From positions 124,001 to 188,000 of the forward strand of contig CANMOU010000004.1 in the NCBI GenBank assembly GCA_947499555.1: DNA of 64,000 nucleotides, given 5' to 3'. Of the stretch, positions 8,582-17,448 are shown one piece after another. The position numbers and the translations under genes are program-made. Position 1 is the first letter of the stretch. Each line of letters starts with the position of its first letter. Below the pieces are notes generated by a model. It searched no databases and was not told where the DNA came from. It saw only the letters and a program-made list of their open reading frames with translations. Source of the DNA: an uncultured Roseovarius sp. Lineage in GTDB: Bacteria; Pseudomonadota; Alphaproteobacteria; Rhodobacterales; Rhodobacteraceae.

Positions 8582-8791
8582 ATGCGCTTCGTGAACCTCC
8601 TTGTCCTGCTGATCATCCTTGGCCTCTCGGCTTTCATTGGCTTTGCCGCGCTCAGCGAAACACGCCAGCAATGCCCCGACGGGGCCGATTGCGCCGACGC
8701 GCGCAAGATGGCCTGGTTCATGCTGACATCTGCCGCCCTGTGCACGCTGGCCCTTCTCGTCATGCTCTTCGGCAAAAGGCGCAAATCATGA
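8582..8791 (+). CDS. Small two-helix membrane protein in the ABC operon
   Basis: A 69-residue protein with one hydrophobic helix near the N terminus (LLVLLIILGLSAFIGFAAL) and a second near the C terminus (MAWFMLTSAALCTLALLVML), joined by a short loop with two Cys (QCPDGADCAD), and a basic end. Strong Shine-Dalgarno GGAGGA precedes the ATG. The stop overlaps the ATG of the next permease (ATGA), so translation is coupled. I do not recognise the family. It may be an accessory subunit of the transporter; the Cys-containing loop would be periplasmic if both ends face the cytoplasm. Confidence 0.7.
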   Translation: MRFVNLLVLLIILGLSAFIGFAALSETRQQCPDGADCADARKMAWFMLTSAALCTLALLVMLFGKRRKS

Positions 8792-9720
8792 GGTCCCTTC
8801 TGCCCATCCTGACGGTCCTCGCCGCACTACTGGGCATCTGGTATCTGGCCGTCGCCCCTATGAACATTCGCGTGGCACTGGATCAGGTGGAACGCAGCGG
8901 TGCTGCTGTAGAGCCCGCCACATCGGTCGAGCGCCGCGCGACCTCTGTCTGGCGTCTGATGTGGGACAATTCAGAACATGTCGCAGCAGGCTATGCGCTG
9001 GAGCGCCCGCGCCTACCCACACCCGCACAGGTCGGAGGTGAGCTTTGGAAAACCACCGGCCAGATGGTCGAACGCGGACGACCTTTTTCAAAACGCTCTT
9101 TGCTTCGGCACAGTTGGATCACGTTGCAATCCACACTTTGGGGATTCTTGTTGGGAACAACACTGGGGCTCTTGGGAGCTATCGCCATCGTCTATTCCCG
9201 TGTCGTGCGGATGAGCCTGCTGCCCTGGGCCATCATAAGCCAGACCATTCCCATTGTTGCACTCGCTCCGATGATCATCGTCTTGTCCTCGCAGGTTGGG
9301 ATTGAAGGGCGCGGCGTGCCAAAGGCGATCATTTCGGCATATCTGTGTTACTTCCCGGTTTTGGTCGGCATGACAAAAGGGCTTCAATCGCCTGCGCTCG
9401 CACAGCTTGACCTTTTACGCACGTATAGCGCGTCGGGTCTGCAAAGCTTTTTCAAACTGCGCTTGCCCGCCTCAGTTCCTTTCCTTTTCACATCACTGAA
9501 AATCGGTATTGCCGCAGCACTAGTCGGGACGATTGTCGGCGAATTGCCCACCGGTGCGGTGTCCGGCCTCGGTGCACGTATCCTGATCGGGGATCAGTTT
9601 GGCACGCCGCTGGCCATTTGGGCGGCTCTGGCCATGGCCGCCATGTTGGCGGGTTTGCTGGTGACGCTGCTTGATCTCTTGCAGCGGGCGACACTGAAAC
9701 GCATGGGGATGCAGGCATGA
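8788..9720 (+). CDS. ABC transporter permease 1 (BPD_transp_1, SsuC-like)
   Basis: A 310-residue inner-membrane permease. After an N-terminal helix (LLPILTVLAALLGIWYLAVAP) comes a long extracytoplasmic stretch, then about five helices with the EAA-loop pattern LLRTYSASGLQSFFKLRLPASVPFLFTSLK that docks the ATPase. The ATG at 8788 overlaps the preceding stop; a frame extension to 8671 lies inside the small membrane gene and is rejected. The stop overlaps the second permease (ATGA). The extended, charged periplasmic N-terminal region is longer than in typical SsuC/TauC permeases. Confidence 0.88.
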   Translation: MRSLLPILTVLAALLGIWYLAVAPMNIRVALDQVERSGAAVEPATSVERRATSVWRLMWDNSEHVAAGYALERPRLPTPAQVGGELWKTTGQMVERGRPFSKRSLLRHSWITLQSTLWGFLLGTTLGLLGAIAIVYSRVVRMSLLPWAIISQTIPIVALAPMIIVLSSQVGIEGRGVPKAIISAYLCYFPVLVGMTKGLQSPALAQLDLLRTYSASGLQSFFKLRLPASVPFLFTSLKIGIAAALVGTIVGELPTGAVSGLGARILIGDQFGTPLAIWAALAMAAMLAGLLVTLLDLLQRATLKRMGMQA

Positions 9721-10568
9721 GCTGGCTTTTGGGGGCATTGGTGTTTTGGGCTGTGGCCTGGGGATTGAATGCCTGGCTGGCGCAGTCGCGCTGGCACCGC
9801 TTGTGGCCGGTGCGCCTATTCGTGCCGTTGCTGTTCGGCATCACCATATTGGTTCTGTGGGAAGGTGTCGTGCGCGGCTTTGACATCAAGCAGGTGATCC
9901 TGCCCGCACCATCACTCGTCGCGCAAACCTTTGCCAATTCGACAGACATACTTTGGGTCGATTTTCAGCAAACCGTCCTGAAAGGAGCGCTGTCCGGCTT
10001 CCTGATTGGCACGACCGCGGCTTTTCTGGCAGCGATATTGATCGACCGGTCCAGCTTTCTCACACGCGGCCTTTTGCCAATTGGCAACTTCGTGGCCGCC
10101 CTGCCGATCGTGGGCACAGCGCCTATTCTGGTCAGCTGGTTTGGATTTGACTGGCATTCCAAAGCTGCCGTGGTGGTTGTGATGGTGTTCTTCCCAATAT
10201 TGGTGAATACAGTTCAGGGCCTGCGTGAAACCGACCAGATGCAACGAGACCTGATGCGCACCTACGCGGCTGGTTATCTGACAACCCTGACCAAATTGCG
10301 GTTGCCTGCTGCGATGCCTTTCATCTTTAATGGTCTCAAGATTGCCACGACACTGGCGCTGATTGGGGCAATAGTTGCTGAATATTTTGGCTCTCCGACG
10401 CGGGGCATGGGATTTCGCATCTCAACCGGCGTGGGAAGCCTTTCCATCGATCTTGTTTGGGCTGAGATTTTCGTCGCAGCCCTCGTAGGATCAGGATTTT
10501 ACGGCGCGGTTGCGCTCTTGGAGCGTTCCGTAACATTCTGGCACCCATCACAACGGGGCCAAACCTAA
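9717..10568 (+). CDS. ABC transporter permease 2 (BPD_transp_1, SsuC-like)
   Basis: A 283-residue permease with six predicted hydrophobic helices and its own EAA loop (LMRTYAAGYLTTLTKLRLPAAMPFIFNGLK). It begins within the stop of permease 1 and so likely forms a heterodimer with it. The GSPTRGMGFRIS segment after the EAA loop is typical of the nitrate/sulfonate/NMT1 class. The binding-protein gene starts some 30 bases downstream. Confidence 0.9.
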   Translation: MSWLLGALVFWAVAWGLNAWLAQSRWHRLWPVRLFVPLLFGITILVLWEGVVRGFDIKQVILPAPSLVAQTFANSTDILWVDFQQTVLKGALSGFLIGTTAAFLAAILIDRSSFLTRGLLPIGNFVAALPIVGTAPILVSWFGFDWHSKAAVVVVMVFFPILVNTVQGLRETDQMQRDLMRTYAAGYLTTLTKLRLPAAMPFIFNGLKIATTLALIGAIVAEYFGSPTRGMGFRISTGVGSLSIDLVWAEIFVAALVGSGFYGAVALLERSVTFWHPSQRGQT

Positions 10569-10599
10569 ACAAAAAGACCTAAGACAAAGGGAGATGAAA

Positions 10600-11592
10600 A
10601 TGAAAACACTTACCTACTCAATCGGCTTTGCCGCTGCCGCGCTTTGGGGCGGAATGGCGCAGGCAGCCGACGACGTTACGCTGCAGCTCAAATGGGTCAC
10701 ACAGGCCCAGTTCGCTGGCTACTACGTCGCGCAGGATCAGGGCTTTTACGAAGAAGAAGGTCTGAATGTTACGATCAAGCCGGGTGGACCGGATATTGCT
10801 CCTGCGCAGGTCATCGCCGGAGGAGGCGCTGATGTGGTCCTGGACTGGATGCCATCTGCCTTGGCGTCACGCGAAAAGGGCCTACCGCTTGTTAACATCG
10901 CCCAGCCATTCAAGAGTTCGGGCATGATGCTGACCTGCCGCAAGGACGCAGGTGTCGCTTCGCCCGAGGACTTTGCCGGCAAGACACTGGGGGTCTGGTT
11001 CTTTGGCAATGAATACCCGTTCCTGAGCTGGATGAGCCAACTGGGCCTGTCGACCGATGGCGGCGAAGACGGTGTCACCGTGCTCAAACAAGGCTTCAAC
11101 GTTGATCCGATCCTGCAAGGTCAGGCCGCCTGTGTCTCGACCATGACGTACAATGAATACTGGCAAATCATCGATGCGGGCCTGAGCCCGGATGATCTGG
11201 TCGTGTTCAAGTATGAGGATCAGGGCGTCGCCACGCTTGAGGACGGCATGTATGTGCTGGAAGAAAACCTTGAAGATCCTGCCTTCGTTGACAAGATGAC
11301 CCGCTTCGTGCGCGCCTCGATGAAGGGGTGGAAATGGGCCGAGGAGAACCCGGATGAGGCAGCGCTGATCGTGCTGGACAATGATGAGACCGGTGCCCAG
11401 ACCGAGAAACATCAAAAGCGGATGATGGGTGAGATTGCCAAGCTCACCGCTGGGTCCGATGGCGCGCTTGACCCGGCAGATTTCCAACGGACCGTGGATT
11501 CCCTGCTGTCTGGTGGATCTGACCCGGTTATCACAAAAGATCCGGGCGAGGCGGCGTGGACTCATATGATCACGGATGCCGCGCTGAACTAA
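10600..11592 (+). CDS. NMT1/ThiY-like ABC substrate-binding protein
   Basis: A periplasmic binding protein of about 330 residues. Signal peptide MKTLTYSIGFAAAALWGGMAQA is followed by ADDVTLQLKWVTQAQFAGYYVA, a hallmark of the NMT1/THI5 fold that binds pyrimidines such as HMP precursors or formylaminopyrimidine. The ATG at 10600 is preferred over 10594 because AAAGGGAG ends right before 10594 and gives proper spacing only to the second ATG. The gene is last in the importer operon, with a strong hairpin after it. Family plus neighbourhood make uracil, dihydropyrimidine or hydantoin uptake plausible; this is inference. Confidence 0.87.
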   Translation: MKTLTYSIGFAAAALWGGMAQAADDVTLQLKWVTQAQFAGYYVAQDQGFYEEEGLNVTIKPGGPDIAPAQVIAGGGADVVLDWMPSALASREKGLPLVNIAQPFKSSGMMLTCRKDAGVASPEDFAGKTLGVWFFGNEYPFLSWMSQLGLSTDGGEDGVTVLKQGFNVDPILQGQAACVSTMTYNEYWQIIDAGLSPDDLVVFKYEDQGVATLEDGMYVLEENLEDPAFVDKMTRFVRASMKGWKWAEENPDEAALIVLDNDETGAQTEKHQKRMMGEIAKLTAGSDGALDPADFQRTVDSLLSGGSDPVITKDPGEAAWTHMITDAALN

Positions 11593-11604
11593 GCAAACAA
11601 GAGA

Positions 11605-11632
11605 GCAGAGCGCTTTTTTTGGAGCGCTCTGC
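11605..11632. terminator. Hairpin terminator after the ABC operon
   Basis: Perfect 10-base stem GCAGAGCGCT / AGCGCTCTGC with an eight-base T-rich loop. The sequence after the stem is AT-rich on both strands, so it can serve the importer operon and the converging gene on the minus strand. Confidence 0.65.
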
Positions 11633-11659
11633 CGATCTAAATTTTCGAATTCAAGCTGC

Positions 11660-13378
11660 CTAAATCGCGCGTTTCGATTTCAGAAGCTCATTGACTGCTT
11701 TTCGCGTGTATTTCACATGTTGCAGTTCCGGCGCCCGCTGCGCCAACAACGCCTCAGTGTAGAACAGCTCGGCACGCTTATCGGGCGGAAGCCCGGTTGC
11801 AAGACCGAGAAGCAGGCGATCATTGAAGGGGCAGATATAGAAGTTCCGCGTGAAACCATAGAGCATGTTTCCAAACCCATGCGATAGAAACTGCTCAGAA
11901 AACATGAAGTCAAATGCGCGACCGGCGGCGAGGCCGTCGAGACCCGCATACCATTCGCAATACTGCTCTTGAATATAGGCGTTTTCCACAGCCTCTGGTC
12001 CTGCAAGCATCATCATCCGTATGCCGGTCTTGATGTCATGCGGCAGCTCATTTTTGTATTCACTGACACCCCTGCGCCACAAGACAGCCTTGAGAAAATC
12101 GACACCATTGCCCCGAAGAACCAAGCCTCCTTTTGGATAGGCCTACAATATCTCATGGCGTAGCGGCGGCATCGATAGCCCCGCCGTGGCCAACCAGTAT
12201 GCAGCCTGAAGTTTCTCTTTCGCCTCGTAATCAGCGATTTGGTATTGGGCATCCCTTGCCGGATCGATCGCCACCAATGACGATCCCACCCGACCTGCCA
12301 GCTTTGTAGCGATGCGAACGTCCTTGCGGCTCATCATGTTCTCAGCATGAGAATACAGCTTTAGCTCACCGAGAGAGTCGCGACCACATGCCAAAAGGAT
12401 GCGGCTGTCCAACCCGCCAGACAAAGGCAATATCGTCTGCGATGCGTGCCGCGACAGTGACTCTATGATTTGACCCAATCGATCGTTTATCCTGCCTAGA
12501 GTGTTTGCCTCCTCAGCCGCGTCGGTGGGCTCTTGGATATCATCCGGGGCCGGCCAATGGCGCTGTTGCTGAAGCGTGTCCAGATCCAAGAAATGGTTTG
12601 GCACGACGCGTTTGGCATGAAGATCTTCTGTATGACCAAAAGCGAACCTTCCCAATTCATCTACAGCTAGGTCGGCGAACGGATAAATCGTATTTCGTTC
12701 CACGTCGCGCGACAGCAGGATGTTGAGCGTGGATCCAACGGCACCTGTCAATGGATCGAAAAGAACGCCAAGAGATCCGAGTGGGTCGAGGTAAATGCGC
12801 TGCGTTTCGTCCTTCAAGATCACAAAGACGTATCGCCCTGCCGCCTCACTCAGATACGCGGCAACGGCAGCGGGCTCACGCACACCGTCAAGCTGCGTCG
12901 CCAGGCTTTCAGACGATATGATTGTGCCATTCGGATCAACGCCAATTCCGAGGAAGAAAATCGCACCTGAGCCATTGTCGAACTCTGATGATGCAACCGG
13001 CAGGTCCGGCCCGGCTTGAAGGACCCACCTCCCCCAACGATGCAGCTCAAAACCGGGCAATACATCTTCCGGCAGTGCACTTAGCCGGAACTGCTGGGAA
13101 AACACTTCTGAAAAACCAAGCCCCTCTGCCGCACAAAGAGAGACACCAAGAGGTGGCGGATTGAGGTCAGTCGCAATGTTTTGGTGTCGAACCTGTTGGA
13201 TTTCAGGTTCGGGCGCGCCGCATTGGCTGGTCATTTCAGTGTCTTTTTCTGCTTCGATGGCATGACGGTAGGGCGACACATAAACCCCGTCAAGCAGGTG
13301 CAGGATGTGCAAGTTGCGTTGACCGACTGTCGCGCGAATGTCGCGAAAAACAAAAGGTGCCGAAATTATTTCGGACAC
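11660..13378 (-). pseudogene. Asparagine-synthetase-like ATP pyrophosphatase gene interrupted by an in-frame TAG
   Basis: One frame of 572 codons is split by a single amber codon (TAG, plus-strand CTA at 12143-12145, codon 412). The upstream 411 residues hold a divergent N-terminal glutaminase-like domain without an N-terminal Cys nucleophile, and the PP-loop LPLSGGLDSRILL at about residue 320. The downstream 160 residues (GLVLRGNGVDFLK...LATGLPPDKRAELF) continue the Asn-synthase C-terminal domain in the same frame with no indel. The GTG at 13378 is preferred over the TTG at 13381 (GGAG six bases before it); an internal ATG at 13234 is possible. Likely a nonsense-mutated orphan of unknown product; readthrough or sequencing error cannot be excluded. 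Confidence 0.75.
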
Positions 13379-13586
13379 CAATTTCTCCTAGCAAAACCAA
13401 ATGCACTCGAAGATATTGTGGCTACTTAATCCGCAACCGCGATATATAGCGGCAAAACAAGTTGTTCCATCCGGTATTTCTTTAAAAATGAATGCTTTAA
13501 CCGAAGCACGCTTTGTGTTAGCGTCTGGCTCATAACAGAACCGACCAGAAAACTGGCGGTCAACGAGGCAGAGAAAGAGCAGTTCC

Positions 13587-15062
13587 ATGAGAACGCGCAA
13601 CAGGCCGCCCCTTCGCTGGGGACTGGTGGCTTTGGCTACCTTTTGGATGTTGGTTGTGGTTCCGCTGAGCGCAGCAGCGGCCCCTTATGCAGCATTGGTG
13701 ATGGACGCACGCAGCGGCAAGGTTTTGCATTCGCGGAATGCCGACACGCGTCTGCACCCGGCATCACTTACCAAAATGATGACGCTATACGTTGTCTTCG
13801 AGGCGGTTGAGAACGGCGAGATCAGTTTGGACACGCGGGTCAAGATTTCCAAACATGCAGCCAGCGAACCACCAAGCAAACTCGGACTCAAGGCGGGACA
13901 AAAGATTCAGCTTCGGTATCTGATCCGGGCGGCGGCGATCAAATCGGCAAATGATGCATCCACCGCTCTGGCCGAAGCCATCGAGGGGTCCGAGGCGGCT
14001 TTTGCGCGTCGCATGAACCGCACTGCCAAAGCACTTGGAATGACTCGCACGACCTTCAAGAACGCTCACGGCCTGACTGAGAAAGGCCACCTTTCAACGG
14101 CCCGCGACATGTCGATCATGGGGCGGCATCTGTTTTACGACTATCCCGAATACTACAATCTGTTCTCGCGTATTACCGCAGATGCCGGCGTCACCAAAGT
14201 CTACCATACCAACCGCAAGCTTCTGAGAAACTATCGTGGCGCAGACGGCATCAAGACCGGATATACCCGCGCCGCCGGTTTCAATCTGACGGCCTCGGCA
14301 GAACGTGGCGGCGAACGGATCATAGCGACTGTCTTTGGTGGTCGTTCCACGGCCTCTCGCAACGCCAAAGTCGCAGAACTACTTGATCTTGGATTCAAAC
14401 GCGCACCCACGCGGACGGCTCTGCTGCGCCCTGCCAAACCGCCCTACCTCGGCAAAGCTGGTCGCGGCGACGGGCATTCTGTTCCTGGTGGCACAGGCCG
14501 CACGGTACGGCTTGTGGCGGCGGCTGCCGTCAAGAAAAGCCTTCGCCCGCAAGTACGCCCAGGCGCAGAACCTGCGTTGACGCCGACACCCGTCGAAGAG
14601 GCTCCGGTCCTGGTGGCCAACAAAAGCGATATAGAAAAGGCGCTGTTGGCGGCGGTGAGCACGTCTTCCGAACCGGCCAAAACCGAGGCGCTTGTCGCCG
14701 CTGCTCCAAAAAGAGCGACTGTGACACCAAGAGCGCGCCCGGCAAAGCTGCAGCTGGCAGCCGTGGAACCAGCAGAAGATCCGGTGCAAGAAGTCGTCAC
14801 CCGATTGTCTACATCCGGCGGACGGCATTGGGGCATAAATGTCGGGCAATATCCAAGCCAGTATAAAGCGCGCAAGGTGCTATTGCAGACCGCTTTGAAT
14901 GAGATGGAAACGCTTGATGGCAGCCTGCGAAAGGTGGTCAAACGCAACACAGGGTTTGACGCCAATTTCATGGGTCTGACAGAAGAGACCGCGGATCTGG
15001 CCTGCCGTCGCTTGCAGGCCAAGCACATCACATGCGAGACAATCAGACCCGGCGGCGTTTGA
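13587..15062 (+). CDS. D-alanyl-D-alanine carboxypeptidase (PBP5/6 family) with C-terminal SPOR domain
   Basis: A 491-residue exported penicillin-binding protein trimming peptidoglycan pentapeptides. After a signal peptide ending near LSAAAA come the S11-family motifs: S60-L-T-K63 nucleophile, S120-A-N122 and K223-T-G. Then follow a long Ala/Pro/Val-rich linker (about residues 280-405) and a C-terminal SPOR-like domain (WGINVGQYPSQYKARKVL...ACRRLQAKHITCETI) that would bind denuded glycan and localise the enzyme to the septum. The PBP5-type membrane-anchoring C-terminal helix is absent; the SPOR domain appears to replace it. Monocistronic and convergent with ccoS. Confidence 0.92.
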   Translation: MRTRNRPPLRWGLVALATFWMLVVVPLSAAAAPYAALVMDARSGKVLHSRNADTRLHPASLTKMMTLYVVFEAVENGEISLDTRVKISKHAASEPPSKLGLKAGQKIQLRYLIRAAAIKSANDASTALAEAIEGSEAAFARRMNRTAKALGMTRTTFKNAHGLTEKGHLSTARDMSIMGRHLFYDYPEYYNLFSRITADAGVTKVYHTNRKLLRNYRGADGIKTGYTRAAGFNLTASAERGGERIIATVFGGRSTASRNAKVAELLDLGFKRAPTRTALLRPAKPPYLGKAGRGDGHSVPGGTGRTVRLVAAAAVKKSLRPQVRPGAEPALTPTPVEEAPVLVANKSDIEKALLAAVSTSSEPAKTEALVAAAPKRATVTPRARPAKLQLAAVEPAEDPVQEVVTRLSTSGGRHWGINVGQYPSQYKARKVLLQTALNEMETLDGSLRKVVKRNTGFDANFMGLTEETADLACRRLQAKHITCETIRPGGV

Positions 15063-15094
15063 TCTGAACTCAGAGGCTTTTTGACCGGCTCGAC

Positions 15095-15253
15095 CTAGCG
15101 TTTGGGCCGGTCGTCATATTCGTCATTCAGTATCCGTCGCGCATCGCCTTCAGGATCGTCATATTGGTTTGTCTTGACAGTCCAAATAAAGAAGGCGAGG
15201 CCCAATCCCCCAAGAACCAGCGAGATCGGAATGAGGTAGCTCAGGATATTCAT
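15095..15253 (-). CDS. ccoS: cbb3 oxidase maturation protein CcoS
   Basis: A 52-residue protein with one N-terminal membrane helix (MNILSYLIPISLVLGGLGLAFFIWTV) and the conserved short polar tail KTNQYDDPEGDARRIL of CcoS/FixS. It is required for cofactor insertion into the cbb3 oxidase. The ATG at 15253 overlaps the ccoI stop (ATGA), giving the usual ccoI-ccoS coupling; a frame extension to 15436 lies inside ccoI and is discarded. Confidence 0.93.
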   Translation of the reverse strand: MNILSYLIPISLVLGGLGLAFFIWTVKTNQYDDPEGDARRILNDEYDDRPKR

Positions 15254-17442
15254 GCCTTGCCTCGCAGCCGAAGAGAATTGAGCGAGACGGTGATTGAGCT
15301 TGCCGACATTGCCAGTGCCGCTATCAAAGGTGTCGCCAGCCCCGCCATGGCAAGTGGAACCGCGATAATGTTGTAGAGCGTGGCAAGGCGAAAGTTTTCG
15401 CGGATACGCCGGGTTGCAGAACGCGCAGTGACGCAAGCCTCGGCAATCGGGCGAAGGTCTTTCCCCAGAAGCACGATATCGCTCGCCACACGCGCGGCGT
15501 CCAGCGCCGAAGCCGGAGAGATCGAAACATGCGCTGCCGTCAGAGCGGCAGTGTCGTTAAGACCGTCACCCACCATCAGAACACGTGCACCGCGCGCGGT
15601 CATATCGTGAATGTGCTGCGCCTTCTGGTCTGGCAAAGCGTCGGCTGTCCAGTTCTCTATGCACAGCCGCTCTGCCATGGCCTCGACCACAGGTGCACGA
15701 TCGCCAGAAATCAGGTACACTGTTTTGCCGTCTTCAAGAAGCGCACGAACAGCATCTTGCGCGCCATCACGCAAGCTGTCTTCAAAAAGAAACTCGCGAG
15801 GCGGCGCATCACCAATCTGCAAAAACGAGGCCGTCTGTGCCGACGGCTCAGCGCCGAGCCAGGCCGCTCGGCCGAGGCGTATTCTTTGCCCCTCATAACA
15901 AGCCGCGACGCCATAGCCGGGTATCTCGTGCACATCACTGATCTGTGCTGGCACATAGCCCGCCTCTCGGGCAGCATCGTGAATTGCACGAGCTAAAGGA
16001 TGGCTCGACTTCGCCGCCAATGCCATCGCAACTTCCGCATCATTTCGCGGTACTTCGCTCAGGTTGATCAGATCCGGCAGACCTTCGGTCAAAGTGCCGG
16101 TCTTGTCGAAGACAACCGTATCAATCTCTGCCAAGCGTTCGAGCGCCGTTTCATGTTTGATCAGCAGGCCTTTGCGAAAGAGACGACCGGAAGCGGCTGT
16201 GGTCACGGCGGGCACAGCAAGCCCCAACGCGCAGGGGCACGTGATGATCAGCACAGCAGCCGCAATATTGAGCGCCGTGCGCATGTCAAATGTGTAGAGA
16301 TACCACCCTGCAAAAGCCAAGGCTGACAGGATATGAACACCCGGCGCGTATAGTTTGGCGGCACCATCGGCAAGGGACGTGTAGCGTGAGCGCCCCGATT
16401 CAGCGATGGCCACAAGATCGGCCATGCGATGCAGCGACGTGTCACGCCCAACGGCACTGGCACGGATGGTTAGCGGCCCGGTCAGGTTGACCTCACCGGC
16501 CGAAACCAAAAGCCCTTGCTGCGCAAAGACCGGAAGGGTCTCACCGGTCAGAAGCGAGCGATCTATTTCGGAACGACCGTCAACGATTTCTCCGTCAACC
16601 GGCACGCGCGCGCCGGGGCGCACACGGAGCAGGTCTCCGACAGCAATCTCGGCAATGGGAACCTCTTGCTCAGTGCCGTTCTCAATCCGCCAGGCGCGCG
16701 GCACCTCCAGCGCGGTCAACTCCTCTGCCGCGGAACGCGCCACGCTACGCGTCCGATGGTCCAGATACCGGCCAATCAAAAGGAAGAATGTCAGCGCAAT
16801 GGCCGCGTCGAAATAGGCATGGTGACCGGAGAGTGAGGTTTCCCAAAGAGATGTCACGACAGCCAAGGCAATGGCTAATGAAATCGGCACATCCATGTTG
16901 AGACGCCCCTGCCGCAAAGCGACCCAGGCATTGCGAAAGAACGGCTGCCCGGAAAAGACAATCGCCGGCAAAGCGATAGCGGCCGAGATCCAGTGGAACA
17001 TGTCGCGCGTTGCAGCTTCGGCACCGGACCAGACTGAGACAGACAGCAACATGACGTTCATCATGGCAAACCCTGCGACTGCAAGGCGCATCAGCAATTC
17101 ACGACCTGTCCGGTCAGTCCTAGTGACACTCAATGTCCCGGGATCAAGCTCATGCGCCTCATAGCCCAGTGCCTCGACAACCTTGCAAAGCTCGGCTGCT
17201 GAAAGGCCAGGCCCTGCTTCGATCGTGGCGCGTTTGAGTGTCAAATTCACCCGTGCGCTGCGCACGCCGTGATGTGCGAGCAGACCACGCTCGATCTTGG
17301 CGATACAGGCCGCGCAATGAATCGTCGGCAACGACAACGCAATATCTGCGGACGAAGGCCCGACTTCGGCCATCTCCTCGGCAACAGGCACCACCGCGCA
17401 GGCGGGACAGGCCGAAACAGGCTGCTTCAGGGCTGCGGTCAC
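15250..17442 (-). CDS. ccoI: Copper-translocating P1B-type ATPase CcoI (FixI)
   Basis: A 730-residue copper pump that exports Cu for assembly of the CuB site in cbb3 oxidase. An N-terminal Cys-rich stretch (SACPACAVVP) is followed by a heavy-metal-associated domain with CAAC. Membrane helices follow, including the TCPCALG ion-binding helix, then DKTGTLTEG (phosphorylated Asp), the SSHPLARAI nucleotide motif and MVGDGLNDTAAL. Length and order fit CcoI rather than CopA. It starts six bases after ccoH ends and overlaps ccoS, so it belongs to a tight ccoGHIS operon. Confidence 0.94.
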   Translation of the reverse strand: MTAALKQPVSACPACAVVPVAEEMAEVGPSSADIALSLPTIHCAACIAKIERGLLAHHGVRSARVNLTLKRATIEAGPGLSAAELCKVVEALGYEAHELDPGTLSVTRTDRTGRELLMRLAVAGFAMMNVMLLSVSVWSGAEAATRDMFHWISAAIALPAIVFSGQPFFRNAWVALRQGRLNMDVPISLAIALAVVTSLWETSLSGHHAYFDAAIALTFFLLIGRYLDHRTRSVARSAAEELTALEVPRAWRIENGTEQEVPIAEIAVGDLLRVRPGARVPVDGEIVDGRSEIDRSLLTGETLPVFAQQGLLVSAGEVNLTGPLTIRASAVGRDTSLHRMADLVAIAESGRSRYTSLADGAAKLYAPGVHILSALAFAGWYLYTFDMRTALNIAAAVLIITCPCALGLAVPAVTTAASGRLFRKGLLIKHETALERLAEIDTVVFDKTGTLTEGLPDLINLSEVPRNDAEVAMALAAKSSHPLARAIHDAAREAGYVPAQISDVHEIPGYGVAACYEGQRIRLGRAAWLGAEPSAQTASFLQIGDAPPREFLFEDSLRDGAQDAVRALLEDGKTVYLISGDRAPVVEAMAERLCIENWTADALPDQKAQHIHDMTARGARVLMVGDGLNDTAALTAAHVSISPASALDAARVASDIVLLGKDLRPIAEACVTARSATRRIRENFRLATLYNIIAVPLAMAGLATPLIAALAMSASSITVSLNSLRLRGKA

Positions 17443-17448
17443 TCTGGT

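Noticed and set aside
8671-8787. Longer N terminus for permease 1
   Set aside because: The extra 39 codons lie within the small membrane gene and encode an Arg/His-rich non-membrane stretch; the ATGA overlap at 8788 is the better start.
10882-11565. 227-codon minus-strand frame
   Set aside because: Antisense to the substrate-binding protein gene.
11660-13378. Complete lasso-peptide cluster
   Set aside because: Only an Asn-synthetase-like gene is present; no leader-peptidase, PqqD-like or transporter partner is adjacent, and the upstream small frame lacks the expected core pattern.
15083-15112. GACCGGC / GCCGGTC inverted repeat between dacA and ccoS
   Set aside because: The right arm is within ccoS and no T-run follows on either strand; not a convincing terminator.
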